Shown here: piece after piece, positions 1 through 6,526 of the stretch
How the letters are laid out: the number at the start of each line of letters is the position of its first letter
Position numbering within the stretch: position 1 is the first letter of the stretch
Origin: Methanosarcinales archaeon
GTDB taxonomy: Archaea > Halobacteriota > Methanosarcinia > Methanosarcinales > Methanogasteraceae
Length of the DNA: 17,430 nt
Reading direction: 5' to 3'
Assembly: GCA_030672605.1 (NCBI GenBank)
Contig: DAOVGE010000076.1
Location: 1 to 17,430, forward strand
Made by a program: the position numbers and the translations under genes
Notes under the pieces: generated by a model
The model's input: only the letters and a program-made list of their open reading frames with translations
Database searches by the model: none
What the model was told of the DNA's origin: nothing

Positions 1-69
1 ATCGTTTAACTCATTCTTTGTCCTGAATAGCGCGTCGAATTGTTCATGGAATTCGTTTTCTTCATCCAT
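1..69 (-). CDS. Partial gene, N-terminal 23 codons only
   Basis: An ATG at 69 on the minus strand opens a frame with no stop that runs off the left edge. The visible part begins MDEENEFHEQFDALF and is acidic and hydrophilic. It is supported by a TATA box about 26 bases upstream, which would make the transcript leaderless. I do not recognise the family from so little sequence. The reading could be chance, but the promoter spacing argues for a real start. Confidence 0.5.
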   Translation of the reverse strand, partial: MDEENEFHEQFDALFRTKNELND

Positions 70-91
70 GCTCGGTTATATGTGGGAGAAG

Positions 92-99
92 GTATATAA
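92..99 (-). promoter_or_regulatory. TATA box of the left-edge gene
   Basis: TTATATAC on the minus strand, preceded by a purine-rich BRE-like stretch. Its centre is about 26 bases from the ATG at 69, the usual archaeal distance to the transcription start, so the message would have essentially no leader. Confidence 0.5.
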
Positions 100-309
100 C
101 TTCTATTCTGCACTGAGTTTTTTTGTAAGTTTTGATGAAAATGAAGGACTAAGTTTGTGTGAGGAAACTACCCTGGATTTTAGAACGCGTAACACTACAA
201 ACTCCTAGTATAAATACTTTACGTCAGGTCAGTCTAATAAGTACTAGGCACTCGTTTACATACCTATATATTCGTAAAATAAAACCTATATGCCATAAAT
301 AAAAAATAT

Positions 310-665
310 CTATCGACATTTCGACAGATAAGAGCAACGTCGGTGAAGTAATCGAAACCGTTTTGCAGCCATAGTATATATCGCAACGCCTACCAAGATA
401 ACCAGCGACATCATTATTGCCAGCATCATAGCCAGCCCACCTGCCCCGATCCGGCAATGTATGTGCCTGGGCAGCAAACCACGCGCCGCTCAGACAGAAC
501 ACCAACCTGTTTAGCCCCCGCGATGTTAGATACGACTTCGGAGATCATAGGCGCAATCACACTCTGAAATGCGTCGACACCACCAGCACAGCACCGGGTT
601 GTGACCTGCTTGCGGCAAATGGCATAATAGCCATGATCACCACGTGGTCTGACCAGTCATAAGAA
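310..665 (-). pseudogene. Decayed MFS-type transporter remnant
   Basis: No single frame explains this stretch, but three successive minus-strand frames each give a piece that looks like a major facilitator transporter. First comes a piece containing WSDH and VIMAIMPFAAS, near motif A (G-x-x-S-D-R) and a following membrane helix. After a frame change comes FQSVIAPMISEVVSN. After a second change comes a hydrophobic helix, LAMMLAIMMSLVILVGVAIY, then a basic tail and a stop at 310. Known: MFS proteins carry such helices in a 400-residue chain, so this would be only the C-terminal half with at least two frameshifts. The assignment rests on helix character and the motif A resemblance. An open frame at 224-505 in this area is a by-product of the decay. 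Confidence 0.45.
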
Positions 666-714
666 AAACAGTCGGTCTCGCCCGCTGAAATACCCCACGT
701 GAAGTCTCAAGAGT

Positions 715-1641
715 TCACAATCCACTCAGCAGACTGAGCGACCGCATCCACTCGTCGACCGGCTCACGCGACGTCCCGACGACGAGGCGCCTCCGGTGGG
801 AAATGAGTTCCTCCATCATACCCCGCGCCTCGACCGTCTCGCCAGCAAGCGCCTGCCCCGCATAAGTGTGTGTGTAACAGAGAATCTCTGATATGACGGG
901 GTGGTCGATCTCGTATACCGCGGGATTGTCAAAAGCGAGATCGGCGTTCACGACTGGCGCGGTGATGGTACACCGGTTCCGGTCTGTGCCACGTTCCTGT
1001 TGCACAGGAAGCTGGTCATGGTCGCGAACAAATAGCAGGTCAAAATACGTGCCCCCGATCATGCCGCGATTTCCTTTCCGTAGTTCGTGAACTAAGAACT
1101 CTTCAAACGAGATTTCCGGAACCCTCTTCGCATATATCTGGTGCCACATCTCCTCGCTGATCTCTGTTATGCATAACCGGTCAGAGCCGTCCGAGTCGCC
1201 AGTGTCCTTATTCTTCGCAATCTCCTGCATGATCGCATCTCTTGCAAGGAACCAGTATCGCCCATACACCACAAAATCGATATCCGAACCTGCAATCTGC
1301 AACCCAGGAAGCATCGATCCCGTAACACCCATCTTGTCCAGCGGGATGCCTGCTCTATTCAACAGATCAACGATCACTGCGACCCTTTGATCCTCCTTTG
1401 CAAGGGATGGTACGCGCTCCTCTGTTCGAAAAATCCTTGAGATGGCATCTTCGGGAACCCGGAACTTCCATGAAGGATGATTCTCCTCCAGAAATCCGCT
1501 TGAATCATCAAAATCGATTTTGCGATACCTGAGCCCGTCCAACTCGCGGTCACCGTCTCGATCGGGTATGTATCTGAGGACTGCCTGAACCCCGCCAGTC
1601 TGATCATAACCGGATACCGCAAAGATCCAGTCATTGTCCAT
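715..1641 (-). CDS. Predicted nucleotidyltransferase (COG1665-like)
   Basis: A 308-residue protein from the ATG at 1641. The core is a nucleotidyltransferase signature, TGSMLPGL followed by GSDIDFVVYG: a G-S element, then an acidic D-x-D pair as used to bind two metal ions in the polymerase-beta superfamily. A later strand, YFDLLFVRD, could supply the third acidic residue. This matches my recollection of an archaeal family of predicted nucleotidyltransferases; substrate and role are unknown to me. The frame stays open upstream to an ATG at 1680 and into the tRNA gene at 1707. Starting inside the tRNA is implausible, but 1680, three bases past the tRNA, is a real alternative. Neither start has a clear ribosome binding site. 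The gene probably shares the tRNA promoter. Confidence 0.75.
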   Translation of the reverse strand: MDNDWIFAVSGYDQTGGVQAVLRYIPDRDGDRELDGLRYRKIDFDDSSGFLEENHPSWKFRVPEDAISRIFRTEERVPSLAKEDQRVAVIVDLLNRAGIPLDKMGVTGSMLPGLQIAGSDIDFVVYGRYWFLARDAIMQEIAKNKDTGDSDGSDRLCITEISEEMWHQIYAKRVPEISFEEFLVHELRKGNRGMIGGTYFDLLFVRDHDQLPVQQERGTDRNRCTITAPVVNADLAFDNPAVYEIDHPVISEILCYTHTYAGQALAGETVEARGMMEELISHRRRLVVGTSREPVDEWMRSLSLLSGL

Positions 1642-1683
1642 GATTACAAAATCACGCAGTCGAAGATTAGTGGCACACATTGA

Positions 1684-1758
1684 TAGCGGGGGATGGATTT
1701 GAACCATCGATCTACGGGTTATGAGCCCGTCGGGATGTCCTGGCTACCCTACCCCGCT
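1684..1758 (-). tRNA. Initiator tRNA-Met (CAT)
   Basis: 75 bases that fold into a complete cloverleaf, read from the minus strand. The acceptor stem AGCGGGG pairs with CCCCGCT, giving the A1-U72 pair typical of archaeal initiators. The anticodon stem ends in three G-C pairs around loop CTCATAA, anticodon CAT; both features separate initiator from elongator tRNA-Met. The T arm contains GGTTCAAATCC. There is no intron and no encoded CCA (TCA follows the discriminator A). The nucleotidyltransferase gene begins 3-43 bases downstream on the same strand. Confidence 0.95.
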
Positions 1759-1766
1759 ACTGGGTA

Positions 1767-1780
1767 TTGATGCGCATCAA
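1767..1780. promoter_or_regulatory. Perfect 14-bp palindrome near the tRNA-Met start
   Basis: TTGATGCGCATCAA reads the same on both strands. It sits 9 bases upstream of mature tRNA-iMet, about where transcription from the tRNA TATA box should start. It could be a protein site or simply part of the leader. Function is inferred from position only. Confidence 0.3.
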
Positions 1781-1790
1781 AGAACGCTCC

Positions 1791-1806
1791 AGATATACAT
1801 AAATGC
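1791..1806 (-). promoter_or_regulatory. TATA region of the initiator tRNA gene
   Basis: The minus strand reads GCATTTATGTATATCT about 40 bases upstream of the tRNA 5' end, a usual distance for an archaeal tRNA promoter with a short 5' leader. It shares a 105-base intergenic region with the divergent helicase promoter. Confidence 0.45.
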
Positions 1807-1832
1807 TTTGCCCAAACCAATGCGAGGATTAA

Positions 1833-1839
1833 CTATATG
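1833..1839 (+). promoter_or_regulatory. TATA box of the helicase gene
   Basis: CTATATG, centred about 28 bases before the GTG at 1864, so the transcript would begin at or next to the start codon. This favours GTG 1864 over the internal ATG at 1885. Confidence 0.4.
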
Positions 1840-1863
1840 ACTGGTGTCCCGGTTAATTAACAG

Positions 1864-4008
1864 GTGCAGGTGACAATTGAGGAGATGCCCCCCAACGACA
1901 ACTACAGAGGCTATAGCGACTACAGAGACTGGTTCCCGTACCAATCATTCCGCCCGCATCAAGAGGAGATGCTCGATCGGGTGCAGGAGGTTGCATGCAG
2001 TGGCGAACACCGCGTCCTTGCGATCGACGCGCCAACCGGGAGTGGGAAGACGAGTGTCATCGCACCGCTGCTTGCAAACCGCGGCGGAAACAAGATAGTT
2101 GTCGCACTCAGGACCGTGAGCCAGATCGGCGTCTACTTAGGCGAGATCAAAAAGATCAAAAGAGAGACCGGGCACTCGCCAAGTGTCGCATACCTCGTTG
2201 GGAAGCACAAGATGTGCAAGCTATCCGGCGAATTCGATAACGTCTACGCAGGGTGTGATCTCATGAAGGTCTTTACAATGGACGTTCTCGAGGCGAAGCT
2301 GGACGAGACTATGAGGCGGAACAATCGGAGCGCGCAGGAGTACAATGTCTATGATCCGGAGACTGATCAGGAGATCGCAACAGAGATTGCGGACGAAAGT
2401 CCGGGATATCGTACATTCTGCCCATACTATCTCCATTCAAAGGAAGCGTACACAAACGAAGGGTCAAAAAATTTCAGACCCTCAAAACAGGCGATAAAAG
2501 ACAGCAAAGCCATCCTGCAGGAGATTCTATACCCGGAAGAACTGCGGAAGCGTTGCACACGCACATGCCCTTATGAGGTGATGGCGATCAGCGCGAAGAA
2601 GGCAGACGTTGTCATCCTGAACTATAATCATGTCTTCGATGACGCGATGCGAGACGCCCTCTTTGACTGGCTTGAAATCAATCCGGAGAACACAATTCTG
2701 CTCGTGGACGAGGCGCACAATCTCGGAGACACCGTGAGAAGCATCAACAGCGACACAATCACGCTGCACGTCGTGGAGAAGGCGATCTCTGAAGTGAACC
2801 AGATCACAGGTGAGAAGAACCGGATCGTGGCGAGGTCTGCAAGGGACATTCTATCGCGGATTTCGACGTACATGGAGAAGACGCGGGATCGCGGGCAGAG
2901 CAGGAAGCAGGGCGAGGACTGGTTTGATCCCGGGATGTTTGCGGATTTCGTCTTCGCAGGCGGCGGGCTGGCGCGGGATGATTCTCAGAGTATTGCCGAC
3001 CTCCTGAAACTTGCACAGAATATCAAAAAGCAGAAACAGAAGTCTTCTGAGTCAGCGGAGGTATTTCTTGAGCGCGTTGCCGAATTTCTGTTCATGTTGC
3101 ATCTTGCAAGACGAGACTCCTCGTATCTTCCCGTGAAATCGATGAGCGAAGACCAATGGCTGACACTCGCGATCCGCAGTCTCGACCCGAGTCCGGTCAT
3201 AGCAGGCATCGCTGACACGGTTCACGCAACCATACTGATATCAGGAACCCTTTCGCCCGCAGCCGCCTACGAACTATACTATTTCGGAAAGAACGGACGA
3301 GTGGAGATTATGAGCATCCCAAACCAGTTTCCAAAAGAGAAACGGCTGGTTCTCGGAGCAAAGGACGCAACCACCCAGTCATCGTACCGAAACGACCCAA
3401 GCAATCAGAGAGAACTTGAACTACACATATCCGCGCTGATAGAAGGGGTTTTGGGAAACGTTGCCATCTATTTCACATCGTACTCCATGATGGATCAGTA
3501 TTTTGACCATTGCAGAAGAGCGGCACAAGAATCTGGAAAGATACTGTACACGGAGCCAAAAGATGCGCGGGATGTCCCTGACATACTGAAGCGTTTCTTT
3601 GAATCCGGAAGCAGTGACAAGAAGGGGGTGCTGCTTGCGGTATGCGGTGGAAAGATGAGCGAAGGGATCGATTACTATGGTGAAGCCCTGAAAGGTGCAA
3701 TCGTCGTCGGGTTTCCGCTGGCAGCATTTTCAGAGGTGCAGAAGCTCGTCAATTCATATTATCAGAGAAAATATGGGAGGGAGCAGGGGCTGTTCATCGC
3801 ATACACGCTTCCGGCGGTGAACAAGGCGATTCAGGCGCTCGGGAGGGTGCACAGATCAGCAGACGAGACCGGGGTTCTTGTGCTCTGTGATTCGAGGTTT
3901 TCGCGTGGCGGAGGGCTTGGCGTGCGCCAGTATCTGCCGCAGTGGATGCAGGACGAGATGATCATCTGTGATGGTGCATGGTCGCGGGAGCTTGTGCAGG
4001 GGTGGTAG
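1864..4008 (+). CDS. XPD/Rad3-family Fe-S DNA helicase
   Basis: A 714-residue superfamily 2 helicase of the DinG/XPD/Rad3 type (COG1199): ATP-driven 5'-3' DNA unwinding, probably in repair. Motifs in order: Walker A APTGSGKT (56-63); cysteines 118, 131, 186, 231 and 235 in the region where this family carries a [4Fe-4S] domain; the DEAH box VDEAHNL (281-287); GTLSP in the second half; and the C-terminal motifs GKMSEGIDY and QALGRVHRS, the latter with the arginine of motif VI. XPD needs four cluster cysteines; five are available and I cannot say which are used. The spacing between the second and third is unusually wide. The GTG start is chosen because it suits the TATA box; ATG 1885 lies downstream with no room for a ribosome site. 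The gene is monocistronic and followed by a repeat-rich gap. Confidence 0.9.
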   Translation: MQVTIEEMPPNDNYRGYSDYRDWFPYQSFRPHQEEMLDRVQEVACSGEHRVLAIDAPTGSGKTSVIAPLLANRGGNKIVVALRTVSQIGVYLGEIKKIKRETGHSPSVAYLVGKHKMCKLSGEFDNVYAGCDLMKVFTMDVLEAKLDETMRRNNRSAQEYNVYDPETDQEIATEIADESPGYRTFCPYYLHSKEAYTNEGSKNFRPSKQAIKDSKAILQEILYPEELRKRCTRTCPYEVMAISAKKADVVILNYNHVFDDAMRDALFDWLEINPENTILLVDEAHNLGDTVRSINSDTITLHVVEKAISEVNQITGEKNRIVARSARDILSRISTYMEKTRDRGQSRKQGEDWFDPGMFADFVFAGGGLARDDSQSIADLLKLAQNIKKQKQKSSESAEVFLERVAEFLFMLHLARRDSSYLPVKSMSEDQWLTLAIRSLDPSPVIAGIADTVHATILISGTLSPAAAYELYYFGKNGRVEIMSIPNQFPKEKRLVLGAKDATTQSSYRNDPSNQRELELHISALIEGVLGNVAIYFTSYSMMDQYFDHCRRAAQESGKILYTEPKDARDVPDILKRFFESGSSDKKGVLLAVCGGKMSEGIDYYGEALKGAIVVGFPLAAFSEVQKLVNSYYQRKYGREQGLFIAYTLPAVNKAIQALGRVHRSADETGVLVLCDSRFSRGGGLGVRQYLPQWMQDEMIICDGAWSRELVQGW

Positions 4009-4090
4009 TTGCAGGGTTTTCAGGAGTTACGAGTTCTAATTGCTCATGACCGGCCGGCAAACGACCTGATTGAAGGACATGTTTACTATC

Positions 4091-4302
4091 ATAATGGGCA
4101 CTGTCGATTGCTGCGAAAATAGGTGGCACATTTTCATGCGTATGGGTGACCTGGAGGGGCATGGATGCTTCCAGTGAGATCGCCATACCCTTAGATTCTA
4201 CCGCAGAGTGCGCAGAGGCACGCAGAGGGATGAAAACGGTCTCAAAACTCTGCGCCATCCGCGGTGGCAAATCACTTGATTTTCAGACAGTGCCACCCTA
4301 AT
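4091..4302. repeat. MITE-like element with short terminal inverted repeats
   Basis: GGCACTGTC at 4097-4105 is matched exactly by its reverse complement GACAGTGCC at 4286-4294, with weaker similarity beyond (ATAATGG outside the left copy, CCCTAAT outside the right). Between them lies a second palindrome (4199-4267). The shape, about 210 bases with short inverted ends and no coding potential, resembles a miniature inverted-repeat element. Only one copy is in the window, so mobility is inference. Confidence 0.35.
4199..4267. repeat. Palindromic CGCAGAG-type intergenic repeat
   Basis: The left arm contains ACCGCAGAG followed by two more GCAGAG units (GCGCAGAGG, ACGCAGAGG). The right arm contains CTCTGCGCC and CCGCGGTGG. 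Transcribed, it would fold into an imperfect hairpin. Repeats built of CGCAGAG units are widespread between genes in many archaea and bacteria; that comparison is from memory. Confidence 0.5.
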
Positions 4303-4451
4303 GGTAGGAACCACGTAACTACTCAGGTATGTTGATTGATCTCCCGATTGTGAGTCTATGTTTCCTGGCGAGAAAAATAGGCTCTTTCTGTAATTCGCGT
4401 TGCAAACATCTCGTAGATAAATCGTGTCCGTGAGGTATTGGGGATGCAGAG

Positions 4452-4536
4452 ATCACGAATGACACGAATAAACGAATTTCACGAATGTTAAAACGGAATA
4501 GATTCGTGTCATTCGTCCATTCGTGAAATTCGTGAT
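4452..4536. repeat. 35+35 base palindrome of CACGAAT units
   Basis: Arms at 4452-4486 and 4502-4536 are reverse complements at 29 of 35 positions, around a 15-base loop. Each arm holds three CACGAAT heptamers plus an ACGAAT, spaced by two variable bases. It can form a long hairpin on either strand and is too irregular for a CRISPR array. It could act as a terminator between helicase and ribK or be a dispersed repeat. Confidence 0.6.
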
Positions 4537-4708
4537 AAAAACTGCCATAAATAGACTAAATCCATGACAAACCCCTCAAAACCAAAGTTTTGTGAGCTCT
4601 GGTAAATACCCGACATGGCTGGTCGTTTGAACACTTTCACGCGAGATATCAGAGAGCCAAAAATAATAACAAAAAAATAATATAAAGTCGCGACTGGGGA
4701 ACCACAAC

Positions 4709-4716
4709 CTTTAAAT
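4709..4716 (+). promoter_or_regulatory. TATA box of the ribK-ribB operon
   Basis: CTTTAAAT, about 20 bases before ATG 4732 and 38 before ATG 4750. Expected transcription starts near 4738, so the second ATG with a short leader is as likely as the first. Confidence 0.4.
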
Positions 4717-4731
4717 TCACTCATTCAATAT

Positions 4732-5415
4732 ATGGGATGCATCTCAAAAATGGAAGAGATCATGTTCACAGAACCACTCAAACGTCTGGCACTGCTCGGC
4801 GCTCTCCGATCGAGCATAAGCATATCGTCTGCCGAATTTGCGCGGCACCTCAAAACGAGCCCGCAAACCGCATCCCGCAAGCTTCAGATTCTCGAACAGG
4901 AAAATATGATCACGAGAAGGATACTTCCGAACGGTCAGGAGATCCTGATCACTGAAGATGGCGTACTTTCCCTCCAGAGGGAATATCAGGAGTATCAGCG
5001 GATATTTGGGGGTTATGAGGATGTGCGGCTGACCGGAGTGGTCTGCACCGGGCTTGGTGAGGGAAAGTACTATATCGCACTCGATGGCTACATGCGCCAG
5101 TTCGAGCAGAAACTTGGATTTACGCCACATCCCGGAACATTGAATATCGAACTGGATTCCCACAGCATAAACATGAGAAAAAGGTTGAATGCTATGGACG
5201 GTATTCATATAGAAGGGTTTGAGGATGGGGTACGGACATTTGGATCTGCTAAATGTTTCGAAGTGCAAATCGACGGCACATGTGGCGCGATCGTCATTCC
5301 GAACCGGAAACATTATCCTGATGACATAATCGAGATCATAGCACCCGTCAATCTCAGAGAGCGGCTGCGTGTCGGTGACGGTGGTGATGTAGAGGTAGTA
5401 TTATGCAAAACATAA
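4732..5415 (+). CDS. ribK: CTP-dependent riboflavin kinase with N-terminal winged helix
   Basis: A protein of 227 residues in two domains. Residues about 10-90 form a MarR-like winged helix with the recognition-helix pattern SPQTASRKLQILEQ. Residues about 98-226 are the archaeal riboflavin kinase (DUF120) that makes FMN using CTP rather than ATP, with the motifs GLGEGKYY (107-114), PGTLN (134-138) and GAIVIPNRKHYP (185-196) and an ending IIEIIAPVNLRERL. The two-domain form is common in methanogen relatives; the winged helix may make the enzyme a regulator of its own pathway, as described for archaeal RbkR proteins. Start: ATG 4732 is the longest, and ATG 4750 or 4762 would also leave both domains whole. 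It overlaps ribB by 13 bases, so the two are co-translated. Confidence 0.9.
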   Translation: MGCISKMEEIMFTEPLKRLALLGALRSSISISSAEFARHLKTSPQTASRKLQILEQENMITRRILPNGQEILITEDGVLSLQREYQEYQRIFGGYEDVRLTGVVCTGLGEGKYYIALDGYMRQFEQKLGFTPHPGTLNIELDSHSINMRKRLNAMDGIHIEGFEDGVRTFGSAKCFEVQIDGTCGAIVIPNRKHYPDDIIEIIAPVNLRERLRVGDGGDVEVVLCKT

Positions 5416-6074
5416 CAAAAGCGATCAACGCGTTACGAAATAACAGAATGGTGCTGCTGTATGATGCCGCAGACCGTGAGGGCGAGACTGATATGATGCT
5501 TCCGGCAAAGTCGATCACCCCGCAGGATATTGCGCAGATGCGCATACATGGTGGCGGGCTTCTCTGCGCGGTGATGCCGTATGAGGCTGCCCGGCGTCTC
5601 GGGCTTCCGTTCATGGCTGATATACTCAGACGTTCACCAGACCTGGCGCGTCTTGCGGAAGGGGATTTGCCCTACGACTCCCGTTCCTCTTTTTCGATCT
5701 GGGTGAATCACAGAACCACATTCACAGGCATCCCTGACCGGGATCGTGCGCTCACTGTGCGCAAACTTGATGAGATCGTCGAGGCAGTGATGCTCGGAGA
5801 AACAAACAATTTTTCGAGCGAGTTCAGATCCCCCGGGCACGTTGCAGTCTTGCGTGGTGCAAAGAATCTGCTGGATGAGCGCAGGGGTCAAACCGAACTC
5901 TCGATAGCTCTCGCAGAGCTTGCCGAAATCAATCCTGTGACCTGCATCTGCGAGATGTTAGATTCTGATACCGGGTATGCACTGGAAAGAAAGGACGCAG
6001 AAAGATACGCCGTGGAAAACGATTTAATATTTGTTGATGGGGCTGATGTAATATCGGCATACGGGCAGGGCTGA
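5403..6074 (+). CDS. ribB: 3,4-dihydroxy-2-butanone 4-phosphate synthase
   Basis: A 223-residue enzyme that converts ribulose 5-phosphate to 3,4-dihydroxy-2-butanone 4-phosphate and formate, supplying the four-carbon unit of riboflavin. The signature D-A-A-D-R-E-G-E-T-D is at 21-30 (acidic metal and substrate ligands), RSPGHVAVLRG is at 142-152 with His146, GQTELS is at 162-167, and CEMLD is near 183-187 with Glu184. Length is normal for the single-domain form; there is no GTP cyclohydrolase II domain, as expected in archaea. The ATG lies inside the last codons of ribK. The gene ends six bases before the convergent regulator gene, with a small hairpin at the join. Confidence 0.93.
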   Translation: MQNITKAINALRNNRMVLLYDAADREGETDMMLPAKSITPQDIAQMRIHGGGLLCAVMPYEAARRLGLPFMADILRRSPDLARLAEGDLPYDSRSSFSIWVNHRTTFTGIPDRDRALTVRKLDEIVEAVMLGETNNFSSEFRSPGHVAVLRGAKNLLDERRGQTELSIALAELAEINPVTCICEMLDSDTGYALERKDAERYAVENDLIFVDGADVISAYGQG

Positions 6075-6090
6075 GTGCATCACGCACTCA
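6072..6090. terminator. Small hairpin between convergent genes
   Basis: TGAGTGC and GCACTCA form a perfect 7-bp stem with a 5-base loop, covering the ribB stop and the last codons of the opposite gene. It is symmetric, so it could end or pause transcription from both sides. There is no T-tract, so the role is inferred from position. Confidence 0.35.
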
Positions 6091-6454
6091 ACGCCTTCAG
6101 CCGTTCGATGCTTTCCATTGTCTCTATTGCTTCTTTCTTCTTTCTTTCCTCAAGTTTCTCGATGATATTTCCGATAGCTACTCTGAGGGAGTACACTTTG
6201 TATGGGCGCCCCTTTCCGGGCTTCTTTTCATCGATTTCCGTGACCCAGCCACTTGCGCGCAGTTCCCGCATCGCAATGCTGACTTCGGGCTGCCTTAGGT
6301 CCGCACCAACCTCGAGATCCTTCGATGTCGCAACATCAGTACCTTTCAAATACGCCAGCACCTTGGCTGTATTCCTTTTCAGTCCTTGCTTGATCAATAT
6401 GTCTACGAACTCCTCATCGGCGTCGTCCAACACCTTTACTGATAGGTCTTTCAT
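6080..6454 (-). CDS. Winged-helix transcriptional regulator
   Basis: A 124-residue basic protein. Residues about 15-95 fit an archaeal winged helix: a helix in LKRNTAKVLAYL, the turn ATSKDLEVGADLRQPEVSIAMRELRASGW as helix-turn-recognition helix, and a wing with the lysine-rich KKPGKGRPYKVYSL. The C-terminus (IGNIIEKLEERKKKEAIETM) is a charged helix of the kind used for dimerisation. The target and ligand are unknown to me. The start at 6454 has a GGTGAT ribosome site about 9 bases upstream. A perfect palindrome overlaps the promoter edge, which suggests self-repression. It lies behind the six-gene run on the same strand and could also control that. Confidence 0.8.
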   Translation of the reverse strand: MKDLSVKVLDDADEEFVDILIKQGLKRNTAKVLAYLKGTDVATSKDLEVGADLRQPEVSIAMRELRASGWVTEIDEKKPGKGRPYKVYSLRVAIGNIIEKLEERKKKEAIETMESIERLKALSA

Positions 6455-6474
6455 GTGGTATCACCAAGATGCGA

Positions 6475-6493
6475 ATATGTAATTGTTACATAT
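6475..6493. promoter_or_regulatory. Palindromic operator of the winged-helix gene
   Basis: ATATGTAA-TTG-TTACATAT: 8-bp arms, perfectly inverted around three bases. It overlaps the edge of the TATA box (6490-6497) and extends toward the expected start of transcription near 6468, the position where archaeal repressors block polymerase recruitment. A dimeric winged-helix protein encoded immediately downstream is the natural candidate binder. Confidence 0.6.
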
Positions 6494-6497
6494 AAAT
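6490..6497 (-). promoter_or_regulatory. TATA box of the winged-helix gene
   Basis: TTTATATG on the minus strand, about 39 bases before ATG 6454, giving a leader of roughly 14 bases that contains the GGTGAT ribosome site. Confidence 0.5.
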
Positions 6498-6504
6498 CTT
6501 GTGG

Positions 6505-6516
6505 TTAAAAACAACT
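6505..6516 (-). terminator. T-rich end of the six-gene run
   Basis: The minus strand reads GTTGTTTTTAAC 11-22 bases after the MoxR gene stop. A short T-tract is the usual archaeal termination signal. It lies just upstream of the regulator promoter. Confidence 0.3.
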
Positions 6517-6526
6517 TTTATACATC

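Larger units (their letters stand above)
4009..4731. other. Gene-free repeat-bearing intergenic region
   Basis: About 720 bases between the helicase and ribK. Short open frames occur on the minus strand (3962-4270, 4509-4724), but they run through palindromes and resemble nothing I know. The recognisable content is an inverted-repeat element (4091-4302) with a nested GCAGAG palindrome, a long imperfect palindrome built of CACGAAT units (4452-4536), and the ribK promoter near 4710. I see nothing in 4312-4440. Confidence 0.6.

Noticed and set aside
131..185. C/D-box guide RNA, from TGATGA at 133-138
   Set aside because: No convincing D box (CTGA) or internal C'/D' pair at the right spacing.
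224..505. 93-residue open frame on the minus strand
   Set aside because: It mixes a hydrophilic start with membrane-like sequence lying in other frames; the stretch is better explained as transporter debris.
4452..4536. CRISPR-like array from repeated CACGAAT
   Set aside because: Units are 6-7 bases with 2-base gaps and are arranged as inverted arms; there are no spacers and no cas genes.
4744..5313. 189-residue frame opposite ribK
   Set aside because: Fully antisense to a well-conserved enzyme, with no motif, promoter or ribosome site of its own.
6075..6482. 135-residue Ser/Phe-rich frame opposite the winged-helix gene
   Set aside because: Antisense of a lysine- and glutamate-rich gene commonly gives such Ser/Phe-rich strings; there is no signal of its own.
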